Shown: piece after piece, positions 20,190-27,763 of the stretch
How the letters are laid out: every line of letters starts with the position of its first letter
Numbering within the stretch: the stretch's first letter is position 1
Assembly (NCBI RefSeq): GCF_900128415.1
Contig: NZ_LT635772.1
Location: 558,001 to 622,000, forward strand
DNA: 64,000 nt
Direction of reading: 5' to 3'
Source: Anaerococcus mediterraneensis
Lineage (GTDB): Bacteria; Bacillota; Clostridia; Tissierellales; Peptoniphilaceae
The notes under the pieces: model-generated
Seen by the model: the letters and a program-made list of their open reading frames with translations, nothing else
Told to the model about the DNA's origin: nothing
Databases searched by the model: none
Made by a program: the position numbers and the translations under genes

Positions 20190-21836
20190 TTAGAGATTGT
20201 AAAATACTTGTAGTGTATCTGTATTTCCTATGAAATTGTAGTAAATATCAATTGTTTGGGTGATTTCTCCATTCACTACTTCTTTTTCGTGAACATAGAT
20301 TTTTGAGATGAGTTCATTTAAGGTTTCTTTGTCCAGCTTCTTTATATCTCTATGTTTTTTTATGAGTTCAATCCATTTTTTAACATTAATATCTTCAAAA
20401 TCTTCTTTAACAATCAATTTTTGATTATCTTCTATTCTTTGGTTTAGATAATCTTGTTCTTTCTGTGATTTTTCAAGAATTTTTTGGAAGTTGCTTTCAC
20501 TTATCTTGTTATCTAGCCAGTCATCATATAGTCTTTCAATCTTTTTAGTTAAGTCTTCCACTCTTATCTGATCTTCGTAAATCTTATCCATGATAAATTT
20601 TTGTTCTTCTTCATTATCAATTTCTCGTGATTTTTCAAGTGCTTTTATGATTTCTTTTTCGTCTTTTAATGCTATTTCTGCATTTTTTCTAATATCTTTA
20701 AGCACTATCTCATAAAGAGTATCGTAATAAATTCTATGTTGACTACATAATGACTTTCCATATCTTCTATAAGTGTTACAAGTGAGTAATTTTTCTCTTT
20801 TTTTCGATTTGTTTCGTCCAAGATTTAAAGATTTTCCACAATCTGGACATTTCACAATACCTGCAAATATGCTTTCTTCTCCATTTTTAAATGGTCTTCT
20901 TCTGCTCTTTAATTTTTCATTTGCTATATTATAAATATCTTCAGAAATAATTGGTTCATGTGTATTTTCTACTATTATCCATTCCTCTTTGGGTTTATCT
21001 GATAACCAACCTACTTTGAATTTATAATTAACTTTTTGACTAGCAATATGACCAATATAAACTGGGTTTTCTATAATTTCTTTTAGGGTTGTGCAATCCC
21101 ACCAATACTCTCCACCATCTACAGTCATTTCCAACTTAGTTTTTTTATTTCTAAGTCCTTTTTTTCTATTCCACCAGGTAGGTGTAGGTATTTTTTCTTC
21201 AAAAAGTCTTCTCCTAATTGCTTGTACTCCATAACCACTAAAAGCAAGATCAAAAATTTTTTCAACAATCCATGAAGTTTCATCATCGATTACTAATTTA
21301 TGTGGATCAGCATTGTCTTTCCTATATCCTATTGGAGCAAGACAACCAATAAATTTTCCTTGCCTTGCTCTTGTCATATAGGCAGATTTCATCTTTTTAG
21401 AAACATCTCTTGAATAAAACTCGTTTAAAACATTTTTAAAAGGAACTATTTCGTTGTTTTCTTGAAAGGTGTCTACTCCATCATTTAAAGCTATATATCT
21501 GACATTGTTCTTTGGGAAGAAATTTTCTGTATAGTATCCAGTCTGCAAATAGTTTCTCCCAAGCCTTGATAAGTCTTTAGTGATGACTATATCCACTTTT
21601 TTATTTTCAATATCTCTAATTAGTCTTTGAAATGACGGTCTATTTGTATTTAATCCAGTATATCCATCATCTATATATACATCGTAAATACTCCAACCTC
21701 TTGATTTTACATAGTTTTCTAAAAGTTCCTTTTGGTTTTGTATGCTGGCACTCTCTCCTTTCTGCTCATCATCTTTAGATAGTCTGCAATAAATTGCAGC
21801 TTTGAATGAAAAGTGATTTGAATCTGTTTGTATCAT
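20190..21836 (-). CDS. Large serine recombinase (IME integrase)
   Basis: 548 residues. The N-terminal resolvase domain contains AAIYCRLSKDDEQKGES with the catalytic Ser at residue 20, DDGYTGLNTNRPSFQRL, and DLSRLGRNYLQTG. The recombinase domain follows (PIGYRKD, QAIRRRLFEE). A zinc ribbon has CPDCGKSLNLGR and a later Cys pair near residues 330-370, and a coiled-coil stretch lies at about 380-480. The order is that of TnpX/TndX-like large serine recombinases, which catalyse integration and excision through short att sites. The stop codon directly abuts the att region, and the following codons run in the same frame into the maff2 remnant. Its SD lies in the last codons of the preceding small gene. 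Confidence 0.95.
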   Translation of the reverse strand: MIQTDSNHFSFKAAIYCRLSKDDEQKGESASIQNQKELLENYVKSRGWSIYDVYIDDGYTGLNTNRPSFQRLIRDIENKKVDIVITKDLSRLGRNYLQTGYYTENFFPKNNVRYIALNDGVDTFQENNEIVPFKNVLNEFYSRDVSKKMKSAYMTRARQGKFIGCLAPIGYRKDNADPHKLVIDDETSWIVEKIFDLAFSGYGVQAIRRRLFEEKIPTPTWWNRKKGLRNKKTKLEMTVDGGEYWWDCTTLKEIIENPVYIGHIASQKVNYKFKVGWLSDKPKEEWIIVENTHEPIISEDIYNIANEKLKSRRRPFKNGEESIFAGIVKCPDCGKSLNLGRNKSKKREKLLTCNTYRRYGKSLCSQHRIYYDTLYEIVLKDIRKNAEIALKDEKEIIKALEKSREIDNEEEQKFIMDKIYEDQIRVEDLTKKIERLYDDWLDNKISESNFQKILEKSQKEQDYLNQRIEDNQKLIVKEDFEDINVKKWIELIKKHRDIKKLDKETLNELISKIYVHEKEVVNGEITQTIDIYYNFIGNTDTLQVFYNL

Positions 21837-21839
21837 TTC

Positions 21840-22064
21840 CTATTCCTCCTTGTTTGAGTTTTCAGAAATAACACAACTTTCTCTAAAACTATTTTTATTA
21901 TAGCACTCTTTTTTATTACTATCAATATTATATTTGTTATACTCAATTTCATTGGTCTTATTTAATTTGCTTGATTTTTTTATTAATCTTAGAAAAGCGT
22001 CTGTGTCTGTTCTTCTATTATCATAATTTCTTTTTACAATATATTTTGTTTGTCTTTTTGTCAT
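21840..22064 (-). CDS. Small basic protein upstream of the recombinase, unknown
   Basis: 74 residues beginning MTKRQTKYIVKRNYDNRR, with several Lys, Asn, Tyr and Cys residues and no hydrophobic segment. I do not recognise the family. It ends 3 bases before the recombinase start, and the AAG GAG GAA end of the gene supplies the recombinase SD, so the two are translated together. A directionality or accessory factor is conceivable from position only. A terminator-like hairpin lies 20 bases before its start. Confidence 0.6.
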   Translation of the reverse strand: MTKRQTKYIVKRNYDNRRTDTDAFLRLIKKSSKLNKTNEIEYNKYNIDSNKKECYNKNSFRESCVISENSNKEE

Positions 22065-22083
22065 AGCTTATCCTTTCATGCAA

Positions 22084-22122
22084 TAAAAAAAGACGATTAG
22101 ATTTTTAATTTTCTAATCGCCT
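22084..22122 (-). terminator. Hairpin with U-tract before the recombinase operon
   Basis: Minus strand GGCGATTAGA pairs with TCTAATCGTC and is followed by seven T. It ends about 19 bases before the ATG at 22064. A short ORF (MPEIIKI, then stop) lies just upstream of it. Confidence 0.75.
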
Positions 22123-22217
22123 TTAAAGTGTCATATTTATATTTTTATTATCTCTGGCATACTTTTATACCTTTTTAGACTTAAAGTCTTTAATAGTGCC
22201 TTTCCACCTCTTTTTAT

Positions 22218-22919
22218 CTATAAAGATTCTCCTACATCATAGTTCATTTTTTTATTTCCACCTTGATGTCTTAGTTTATCTTTATCTTCTTCATACCATT
22301 TTAAGATTGTCACATAGTGGTTTTGATAGGTCTTACCACTGCTTTCCATGTATCTGGATAGTTTATTTATCATTATTTCTGTGTGTGAGTTTAGTTTTTC
22401 TTTTAGATTTTTATATTCTTCTTTGCTTAACCTTACATTTTTGAATTCTCCATAAAAGATGGGGGTGGACTGTTCTCCTCTCCCCTTATCTATACTAACC
22501 TTATCTAATCTACCCTTATCTATACTGGGTTGACCACTTGACAACCTTTGGTTAACCAGATGACAACCAACTTTTTCTTCTGAAATATATGCTCCATTTT
22601 CCGTCTGATAAAGCTGTTGTTTCTGCTCTATATACATTGTTGGCTTATATCTGTCTTTTCTAATAAAGTTATTTATCTTCCAATGAGTAATGACGATAAT
22701 TCCCTGATCAAAGACTATCACAAAGCCTTTCGCTATAAGTATTTTCAAGTCATCTTCATTAGCTCCGATAATTTTGATGATTTTCTTAGGATTATTTACA
22801 AAACCGTCATCATCTGCCCTCATTGATAAATGAAAATATAGGCATTGACTACTTAATGGCATATCCAAAAATAAGTCGCTATCCACTATCTTTAGTGAAA
22901 ACATTCTTTTATCTGCCAT
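22218..22919 (-). CDS. Replication protein / replisome organizer-like of the IME
   Basis: 233 residues. The N-terminal half resembles phage-type replisome organizers (MADKRMFSLKIVDSDLFLDM, ADDDGFVNNPKKIIKIIGA, GIIVITHWKINNFIRKDRY), a winged-helix DNA-binding region. The C-terminal part (LSKEEYKNLKEKLNSHTEIM, then YMESSGKTYQNHYVTILKWY and KKMNYDVGESL) is closely similar to the C-terminus of the ICE initiator at 39233-40006. The protein therefore looks like a chimera, or the two share a loader-contact domain. It likely acts on the iterons at 24379-24447. The gene is framed by two hairpin terminators. Confidence 0.78.
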   Translation of the reverse strand: MADKRMFSLKIVDSDLFLDMPLSSQCLYFHLSMRADDDGFVNNPKKIIKIIGANEDDLKILIAKGFVIVFDQGIIVITHWKINNFIRKDRYKPTMYIEQKQQLYQTENGAYISEEKVGCHLVNQRLSSGQPSIDKGRLDKVSIDKGRGEQSTPIFYGEFKNVRLSKEEYKNLKEKLNSHTEIMINKLSRYMESSGKTYQNHYVTILKWYEEDKDKLRHQGGNKKMNYDVGESL

Positions 22920-22940
22920 GCTCTCCTACCTTTCTTCAAA

Positions 22941-22973
22941 TAAAAAAAGACGATAGTTTTTACTTCTACCGCC
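22941..22973 (-). terminator. Hairpin with U-tract before the IME replication gene
   Basis: Minus strand GGCGGTAG pairs, with two G-U pairs, with CTATCGTC, followed by seven T. The U-tract ends about 21 bases before the ATG at 22919. A five-codon ORF (MYARR) ends inside the 5' arm, so its translation would open the hairpin. Confidence 0.65.
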
Positions 22974-23001
22974 TTGCGTACATTTATTATGTTTTTAAAA
23001 T

Positions 23002-24072
23002 TTATTTTAGTTCGTTTTCAATTTCTTCTATGGTTGGTAATGCTCCCTTTAAACTTTCAGGAATTAAGTTTTGTAGATGATATTCTGAAATTCCAATAGG
23101 CTCTCTTGAGCTTTCAGAAGCATATTTTGCCAATACATTATCCTTTGTCTTACAGATTAAAAGACCTATTGTTTGATTATCCCCATCTCCCTTTAATATA
23201 TGATTTACAGATGTTACATAGGTTCCAAGTTGTCCTATATCCGCAGGTTTAAATGCGGAAATTTTAACCTCCACAACTACATAGCAATGTAGCTTAATGT
23301 TGTAGAATAACATATCAATAAATTCTTCTGAATTTCCAACTACAAGTCTATATTCTCTGCCCACGAACGAAAAACCTGTCCCTAGCTCCAATAAGAATTT
23401 TTGAATATTATCCATCAAAGCGTCTTTCAATTCTTTTTCATCATAATTTTGCCTTATAGATATAAAGTCAAAATTATACGGATCTCTTGTCATTTCATTG
23501 GCTAAATCACTTTGTGTAGCAGGCAAATTATTTGTGAAATTTGTTATTGCTTTTCCTTGTCTCTCAAATAGATCTGTATCCAAGAAATTTAAAAGCACAG
23601 CTCTACTCCAGCTATTTTCTAATGTTTTAGATATAAAGAAAAATGCTTTATTCAAATTTCCCTCACATCTATCCATAATATATCTTTGATGTCCCCATGG
23701 GATACTAAAAATCATATTAAAATCTCCACCGACTTTAGATATTTGTAAATCGTCCACAAGCTGTGGACGATTTAATGGCGAATACATTTCATAAAATTTT
23801 TTCATATATTTTAAATTAGTAACAGAAAATCCTTTGACATTGGGAATTTCATTTTTTAAATCCGAACTTAATTTTTTATAGAATCCGCTACCCCATCTGC
23901 TTTCTGCCTTTAAGCTAATAATTTCTTCTCCTAAACTATAATAAAACTTTAGCATTTCAGAATTAACCGAAACTGCTGCTTTAAGTTGCCTGCTTGTATA
24001 TGATTTTTTTATTTTCTCAAGCATTTTTATATATTCACTATCTCCTATAATAGCTAAATCTTTTTTATCCAT
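23002..24072 (-). CDS. DUF1016/YhcG-family PD-(D/E)XK nuclease-like protein
   Basis: 356 residues from the ATG at 24072 (GGAG eight bases upstream); two earlier in-frame starts at 24081 and 24078 sit too close to that SD. The N-terminal DUF1016 domain includes LGEEIISLKAESRWGSGFYK and FSVTNLKYMKKFYEMY. The C-terminal nuclease fold has FVGREYRLVVG, then EEFIDMLFYNIKLHCYVVVE followed by VK, giving the D...ExK core. The family is widespread on mobile DNA and is often associated with genome conflict; the role here is unproven. It lies between the IME replication gene and its iterons, where similar elements have none, so it is probably cargo. Confidence 0.85.
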   Translation of the reverse strand: MDKKDLAIIGDSEYIKMLEKIKKSYTSRQLKAAVSVNSEMLKFYYSLGEEIISLKAESRWGSGFYKKLSSDLKNEIPNVKGFSVTNLKYMKKFYEMYSPLNRPQLVDDLQISKVGGDFNMIFSIPWGHQRYIMDRCEGNLNKAFFFISKTLENSWSRAVLLNFLDTDLFERQGKAITNFTNNLPATQSDLANEMTRDPYNFDFISIRQNYDEKELKDALMDNIQKFLLELGTGFSFVGREYRLVVGNSEEFIDMLFYNIKLHCYVVVEVKISAFKPADIGQLGTYVTSVNHILKGDGDNQTIGLLICKTKDNVLAKYASESSREPIGISEYHLQNLIPESLKGALPTIEEIENELK

Positions 24073-24081
24073 TCTCATCAC

Positions 24082-24378
24082 TCCAATCTGATTTTCTTTA
24101 TTTTATCTATTTCTTGCTCCAATGGTGGGAGTTTTAATCTTTTTATCACAATCAGCTTATGGTAAACAATCTCATTTTATCATTACACATTTAGTTTAAT
24201 TAATGTGATTATACCAAAAATGTTAAATCTTTTCTATCTCTCCCTCTCTCTCTTTATCTATCTCTATATCTTTCTCTATCTCTTGTCGGACATGGGTTGG
24301 ACTCATTAAGGACAATGTCCTCTTTTAATTTTATCCAATAATATCTTTTGTTTGTTGCCATATCTTCTCCTTTCTTGA
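24082..24378. other. Non-coding stretch with a long pyrimidine tract, upstream of the iterons
   Basis: No gene is seen. Positions 24231-24287 are almost pure C/T with repeated TATCTC and CTCTC units; the minus strand is an AGAGATAG-type purine tract. The rest is AT-rich. Its position beside the iterons makes a replication-origin role (melting or looping region) possible, but this is inference. Confidence 0.4.
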
Positions 24379-24447
24379 TTTTCGATAATCGAAATTCTTG
24401 ATTTCCGATTTTCGGAATTCTGGACTTCTGCTTTTCGGAAGTCTTGT
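24379..24447. repeat. Three 23-bp iterons of the IME (putative replication origin)
   Basis: Three adjoining 23-base units begin at 24379, 24402 and 24425. Each has a palindromic core of the type TTCGATAATCGAA, CCGATTTTCGG or CTTTTCGGAAG, followed by a TTCTTGA or TTCTGGA-like end. The same period and ends occur in the four iterons inside the ICE RepA gene at 39535-39626. They probably bind the replication initiator. Confidence 0.75.
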
Positions 24448-24485
24448 TATTTTGGGTATTAAGGGTGTAACTTTTCGTTACTCCC

Positions 24486-25013
24486 TTAGATTTCTCTGGT
24501 CATATCTTTTTTGTTTGGTTTTACTTTTTCTTTTACTTTTCTTTTGACTTTTTCTTTTGTCTTATCCTTGTTCTTGGATAGGTCTTTGTATTTCTTTATT
24601 TGTTTTAGAATACTTTCTTTTTCTTTTTTATTTTCTTTGGCTATGACTTGTTTAAAGGCATATTCCATTACTTTTATGTCTTTGGCTTGGAAGAATATTT
24701 CATAGTTTTTAGTTTCTTTGTTTTTCATTACTGAAAAGTTTACTCCAAGTTTGTTTAGTTCTTTTTTTAAGTCTTTGAGGTCGCTTTGATCTATGCTTAT
24801 ATTTTCTAGTTGTCCTTTTTTGTAGAGGTCTTTTATTTTTGTTTCTTGTCCCATAAGACTTTTTAAGTTTCCATTTGCTTTTTCTAAAGTTTCATTCATC
24901 TTTTTTCTTATTTCTTTGTCTAAGTTGATTGATTCTTTTACTGCCTTTATTGTGTATGATATTATAGTTTGTGCTGCTTGACCTGCTTCTTTGCTTATTT
25001 CTTCGTTTATCAT
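24486..25013 (-). CDS. PcfB/DUF3801-family mobilization accessory protein
   Basis: 175 residues beginning MINEEISKEAGQAAQTIISY. The conserved middle reads KDLYKKGQLENISIDQSDLK, LKKELNKLGVNFSVMKNKET and FFQAKDIKVMEYAFKQVI; the tail is strongly lysine-rich. It parallels the ICE copy at 37931-38416 across its full length. PcfB-type proteins are relaxosome or coupling accessories that help dock DNA to VirD4. Its presence on an IME without a channel fits use of a conjugation machine supplied in trans. A strong terminator precedes its start. Confidence 0.87.
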   Translation of the reverse strand: MINEEISKEAGQAAQTIISYTIKAVKESINLDKEIRKKMNETLEKANGNLKSLMGQETKIKDLYKKGQLENISIDQSDLKDLKKELNKLGVNFSVMKNKETKNYEIFFQAKDIKVMEYAFKQVIAKENKKEKESILKQIKKYKDLSKNKDKTKEKVKRKVKEKVKPNKKDMTREI

Positions 25014-25036
25014 GTTTTATCTCCTTTGTTTGAATT

Positions 25037-25080
25037 AAAAAAAGGGAAGTATAGGCTTTAATTTTTCTATACTTCCCTTT
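25037..25080 (-). terminator. Strong hairpin with U-tract before the IME pcfB-like gene
   Basis: A 13-bp stem (AAGGGAAGTATAG with CTATACTTCCCTT) is followed on the minus strand by seven T, ending about 23 bases before the ATG at 25013. Confidence 0.85.
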
Positions 25081-25195
25081 GCTTGTTTTTATTTTATTGT
25101 TCTTGGTGGTGGAATGCTTATTTTGATGTTTTTATATATTTCTTAGGTATTTGTACCTTTTATACCTTAAAATAGCTTACAATGCCTTTCCACCT

Positions 25196-25369
25196 TTAGT
25201 AGTTTATGTGTGTTCTTTTGTCTGATAGATAGTTTTTCATGTTGGAATACAAAACTTGTATTTTTTCATTGTTCATTTCTTTTATTTCTTCTGTGCTTTT
25301 ATATGTTTTGTATGTTCCATCTTGATCTGCTTTTATGAGTTCATCTATTAGCTCTTGCCTTTTATTCAT
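25196..25369 (-). CDS. 57-residue protein between the relaxase and pcfB-like genes
   Basis: Sequence begins MNKRQELIDELIKADQDGTY and continues KTYKSTEEIKEMNNEKIQVL to a stop at 25196. The ATG at 25369 has a perfect AGGAGGT eight bases upstream, which supports translation. It is a small, charged, mostly helical protein with no recognised family. It starts 75 bases after the relaxase stop, so it is probably in the mobilization operon. Confidence 0.65.
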   Translation of the reverse strand: MNKRQELIDELIKADQDGTYKTYKSTEEIKEMNNEKIQVLYSNMKNYLSDKRTHINY

Positions 25370-25443
25370 CTTCTATTACCTCCTAGATCTGCCTTTATTT
25401 TCTTGGTCATATTATAGCTTGGATAAGATATTTTTACCAGGTC

Positions 25444-27078
25444 TTATCTTTCTTGATTTTTATAAAAGTCTTTAGTCATTTGTCTTTTTTTATTAAACTT
25501 ATCACTATCTTGCTTATACTCTTTTATTTTTTCTATGATACTTTCTTTTTCTCCTCTCTTGATTGCCTTGTCAATTTCTATTGATAGGTAGATACCATAT
25601 TCTTCATTGACTACTTCTACTGCATATTTAATATGATTTATTTCCTTGTATCTTACCCTTATCTTTTCTGACTCTGTATTTAATTTACTGATTTCGTCTT
25701 CTAAGTTTTTGATTTCTCCTAACCATTCTTTTTCTCTTAAATTTTTCTTTCCGCTGATTTTTTCAATTAAGTTTCTTGCCCTTATATGTTGGTCTATTTC
25801 CTTTTGATTATTCTTGTAGAAGCTTTCTTTGAATATTTTCTTGCTTTCATATTCTTTGTAGGTTGCTTTTGTTTTTCTTACAGTCTTTGCATAGGCTAAG
25901 CACTTATTAAGGTCTTCTATCTTTTGACTGTTTTCTTTTATGGTCTTATATATTTCAGAGTTTTTGCTTCTTAGGGTGTTTATATGCCCTTGTAGATCTG
26001 ATATGGTTTTTATTTTATTTTCTCTTAGATAATTTATTCCACTTGCATATCTTTTTAGATCATAGATTGCCTTGTTTCTTTTCCCATAAAATGATAATTC
26101 AGCTCTATTATTTTCTTGCATTTCTTGATAGAAGCTTAAATATTCATAAAGGTTAAAGAGTCCTGATTCATTTTCGATTTGCTTTTTACTTTGGTCTTTA
26201 TATTCCTTGTATGATTCTTTTAGCTTATCTTTAAAACCTGCTAGCCATGATGTTATTTTCTTTATTTCATTGCCTATGTTTTTTAATAGTTCATTCTGTT
26301 TTTTTATTTCACGATTTATATCTCCTTTTTCAGTTCTTATTCCTTTTCTTTCCATTGCACTAGCACTTGCTCCTAGATGTATTGTTGGTATTTGTTTTAT
26401 GCCTTGTCTTTTAAAACTCCTATGGTCTACTCTTTTTTCTATATTATTTTTTTCTAGATATTCATTGCAAAGATCTGAAAAATTTTCTCTCCATTTTTCT
26501 ACATTGCCTTTATTGTTCCAGGTTGTTAGTTCTACTTTTCTTGTCTTAGGTTTTCCATTTTTGTTTAAAATCTTTTCTCCTTTTTCATCTAGGATATATT
26601 CTTTTTTTGACTTTGCTAAGAACTCTCCTTTTTCGTTTATGGGTCGCATTATGGTCATTATATGACAATGGATATTTCCATTTTTATCTTTACTTTCATC
26701 ATGAATTGCATAATCTACTATCATTCCTTGTGATGTTAAATTTTCTTTTATAAATCTTTCGACTAGGTTTTTATTTTCACTTAAAGATAATTCTTTTGGT
26801 AGTCCTATTATGAATTGTCTTGCTAGTTGTGCATTAGAATTTTTTTCTGCCATTTCAACCTTATTCCATAAGGTAGACCTATCATTAAATTCTTTTGGTA
26901 TATGATCAGGCAATATTATATTTTTTACTAATATTTTTTCTTTTCTTGTATAGTCATGGGTTACTCCGTCCCATTCATTTTTTATTTTTTCTCCACTTAT
27001 ATATGCTGCACTTGCTACTGCACTTTTTCCTTTCCCTCTTGATATTATGTTTACTGAAAAATGAAAACTGTCTGACAT
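25444..27078 (-). CDS. mobA: MobA/MobL-family (MobQ) relaxase
   Basis: 544 residues from the ATG at 27078 (AAAGGAAG eight bases upstream); a GTG at 27087 is less well placed. The N-terminus SDSFHFSVNIISRGKGKSAV followed by SAAYISGEKI is the MobA/MobL signature with the catalytic Tyr. The histidine motif NIHCHIMTIMRP (near residue 137) coordinates the metal. The C-terminal half is helical and highly charged. The enzyme nicks oriT and pilots the strand. The oriT-like sequence lies directly upstream at 27244-27390 with a MobQ-type nic core, which agrees with the relaxase class. Confidence 0.94.
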   Translation of the reverse strand: MSDSFHFSVNIISRGKGKSAVASAAYISGEKIKNEWDGVTHDYTRKEKILVKNIILPDHIPKEFNDRSTLWNKVEMAEKNSNAQLARQFIIGLPKELSLSENKNLVERFIKENLTSQGMIVDYAIHDESKDKNGNIHCHIMTIMRPINEKGEFLAKSKKEYILDEKGEKILNKNGKPKTRKVELTTWNNKGNVEKWRENFSDLCNEYLEKNNIEKRVDHRSFKRQGIKQIPTIHLGASASAMERKGIRTEKGDINREIKKQNELLKNIGNEIKKITSWLAGFKDKLKESYKEYKDQSKKQIENESGLFNLYEYLSFYQEMQENNRAELSFYGKRNKAIYDLKRYASGINYLRENKIKTISDLQGHINTLRSKNSEIYKTIKENSQKIEDLNKCLAYAKTVRKTKATYKEYESKKIFKESFYKNNQKEIDQHIRARNLIEKISGKKNLREKEWLGEIKNLEDEISKLNTESEKIRVRYKEINHIKYAVEVVNEEYGIYLSIEIDKAIKRGEKESIIEKIKEYKQDSDKFNKKRQMTKDFYKNQER

Positions 27079-27179
27079 TTTTATCACTTCCTTTCTTTTT
27101 TTGTTGTTTTAGGTGGAGGCTTAATAGATTTTTATATCCACTTTGTGAATGAGCGTTTTGAAATGATAGAATAGAAAAA

Positions 27180-27220
27180 GCCGACTACTGAATTAATTTT
27201 TGTTGTTTCAGTATGTCGGC
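27180..27220 (-). terminator. Hairpin with U-tract upstream of the relaxase gene
   Basis: GCCGAC-TA-CTGAA pairs with TTCAG-TAT-GTCGGC around a loop of about 14 bases. On the minus strand the stem is followed by CTTTTTC. It could terminate transcripts from the upstream gene or be part of the oriT structure. Confidence 0.55.
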
Positions 27221-27243
27221 TTAATTGTTACTTTCATTTCAAA

Positions 27244-27390
27244 TTTTAAAAGTCAAGGGCGAGCGTTAGCGAGTTTATTTACCCTTGACTTTTAAAAAGC
27301 GAATGGTTGTTGCTCCCTGCAAGGGTTTGGCTCTAAAGGCACGCAAGCACCCTTTAGGGTGTATAATTGCGCCCTTAGAAAATCTAAGGG
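27244..27390. other. Putative oriT of the IME
   Basis: Three inverted repeats crowd this gene-free stretch: a perfect 16-bp pair at 27244-27259 and 27282-27297 (TTTTAAAAGTCAAGGG and its complement), a 6-bp hairpin CACCCT-TT-AGGGTG at 27348-27361, and an 8-bp pair CCCTTAGA/TCTAAGGG at 27372-27390. Between the last two lies TAATTGCGCCCTTA (27364-27377), very close to the RSF1010-type MobQ nic core TAAGTGCGCCCT. It is immediately 5' of the MobQ relaxase gene. Confidence 0.75.
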
Positions 27391-27412
27391 AGATTTAATT
27401 ATTATATTGTCC

Positions 27413-27703
27413 CTAATTTTCTCTTATTATTTTTAGTGTTTCTTTAAATTCTTTTGTCTTTGTTGCTTCTTCTAGTAGGATTTTTATTTCTTCATCTGTT
27501 AGTTCTTCTGCATTTTCTATAAGGCTTTCTAAGATTGCTCCTCTTGTTATTAGCCTATGGGTTCTTTCTTTTCTTCTTTTTTCTATGTCTTGTTTTAATA
27601 TCTTCTTTTCTTGATTTTTTAGTTGCCTTAATCTTTCCTCTGTATCATCAATTTTATCTTTTATTTCTTTTGACTCTTGTCTTATTTGTTCTAATTTTTT
27701 CAT
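27413..27703 (-). CDS. DUF3847-family protein, likely mobilization accessory
   Basis: 96 residues. A coiled-coil N-terminus (MKKLEQIRQESKEIKDKIDD) is followed by the family's conserved RTHRLITRGAILESLIENAE and a helical end. It lies on the far side of oriT from the relaxase, the usual place of MobC-like accessory proteins, and DUF3847 genes regularly accompany MobA/MobL relaxases. A DNA-binding relaxosome role is inferred. Its start is preceded by a terminator hairpin. Confidence 0.82.
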   Translation of the reverse strand: MKKLEQIRQESKEIKDKIDDTEERLRQLKNQEKKILKQDIEKRRKERTHRLITRGAILESLIENAEELTDEEIKILLEEATKTKEFKETLKIIREN

Positions 27704-27724
27704 ACTTATATCCTTTCTTGTAAT

Positions 27725-27758
27725 AAAAAAACGACTAGATTTTTATTTCTAATCGTTT
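27725..27758 (-). terminator. Hairpin with U-tract before the DUF3847 gene
   Basis: Minus strand ACGATTAGA pairs with TCTAGTCGT, followed by seven T, ending about 21 bases before the ATG at 27703. Confidence 0.7.
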
Positions 27759-27763
27759 TCGTT

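Noticed and set aside
25090..25140. Possible Pro-rich leader peptide (IPPPRTIK) before the IME pcfB-like gene
   Set aside because: The frame is open and ends well, but no ATG, GTG or TTG start is in frame, so I did not list it as a coding feature.
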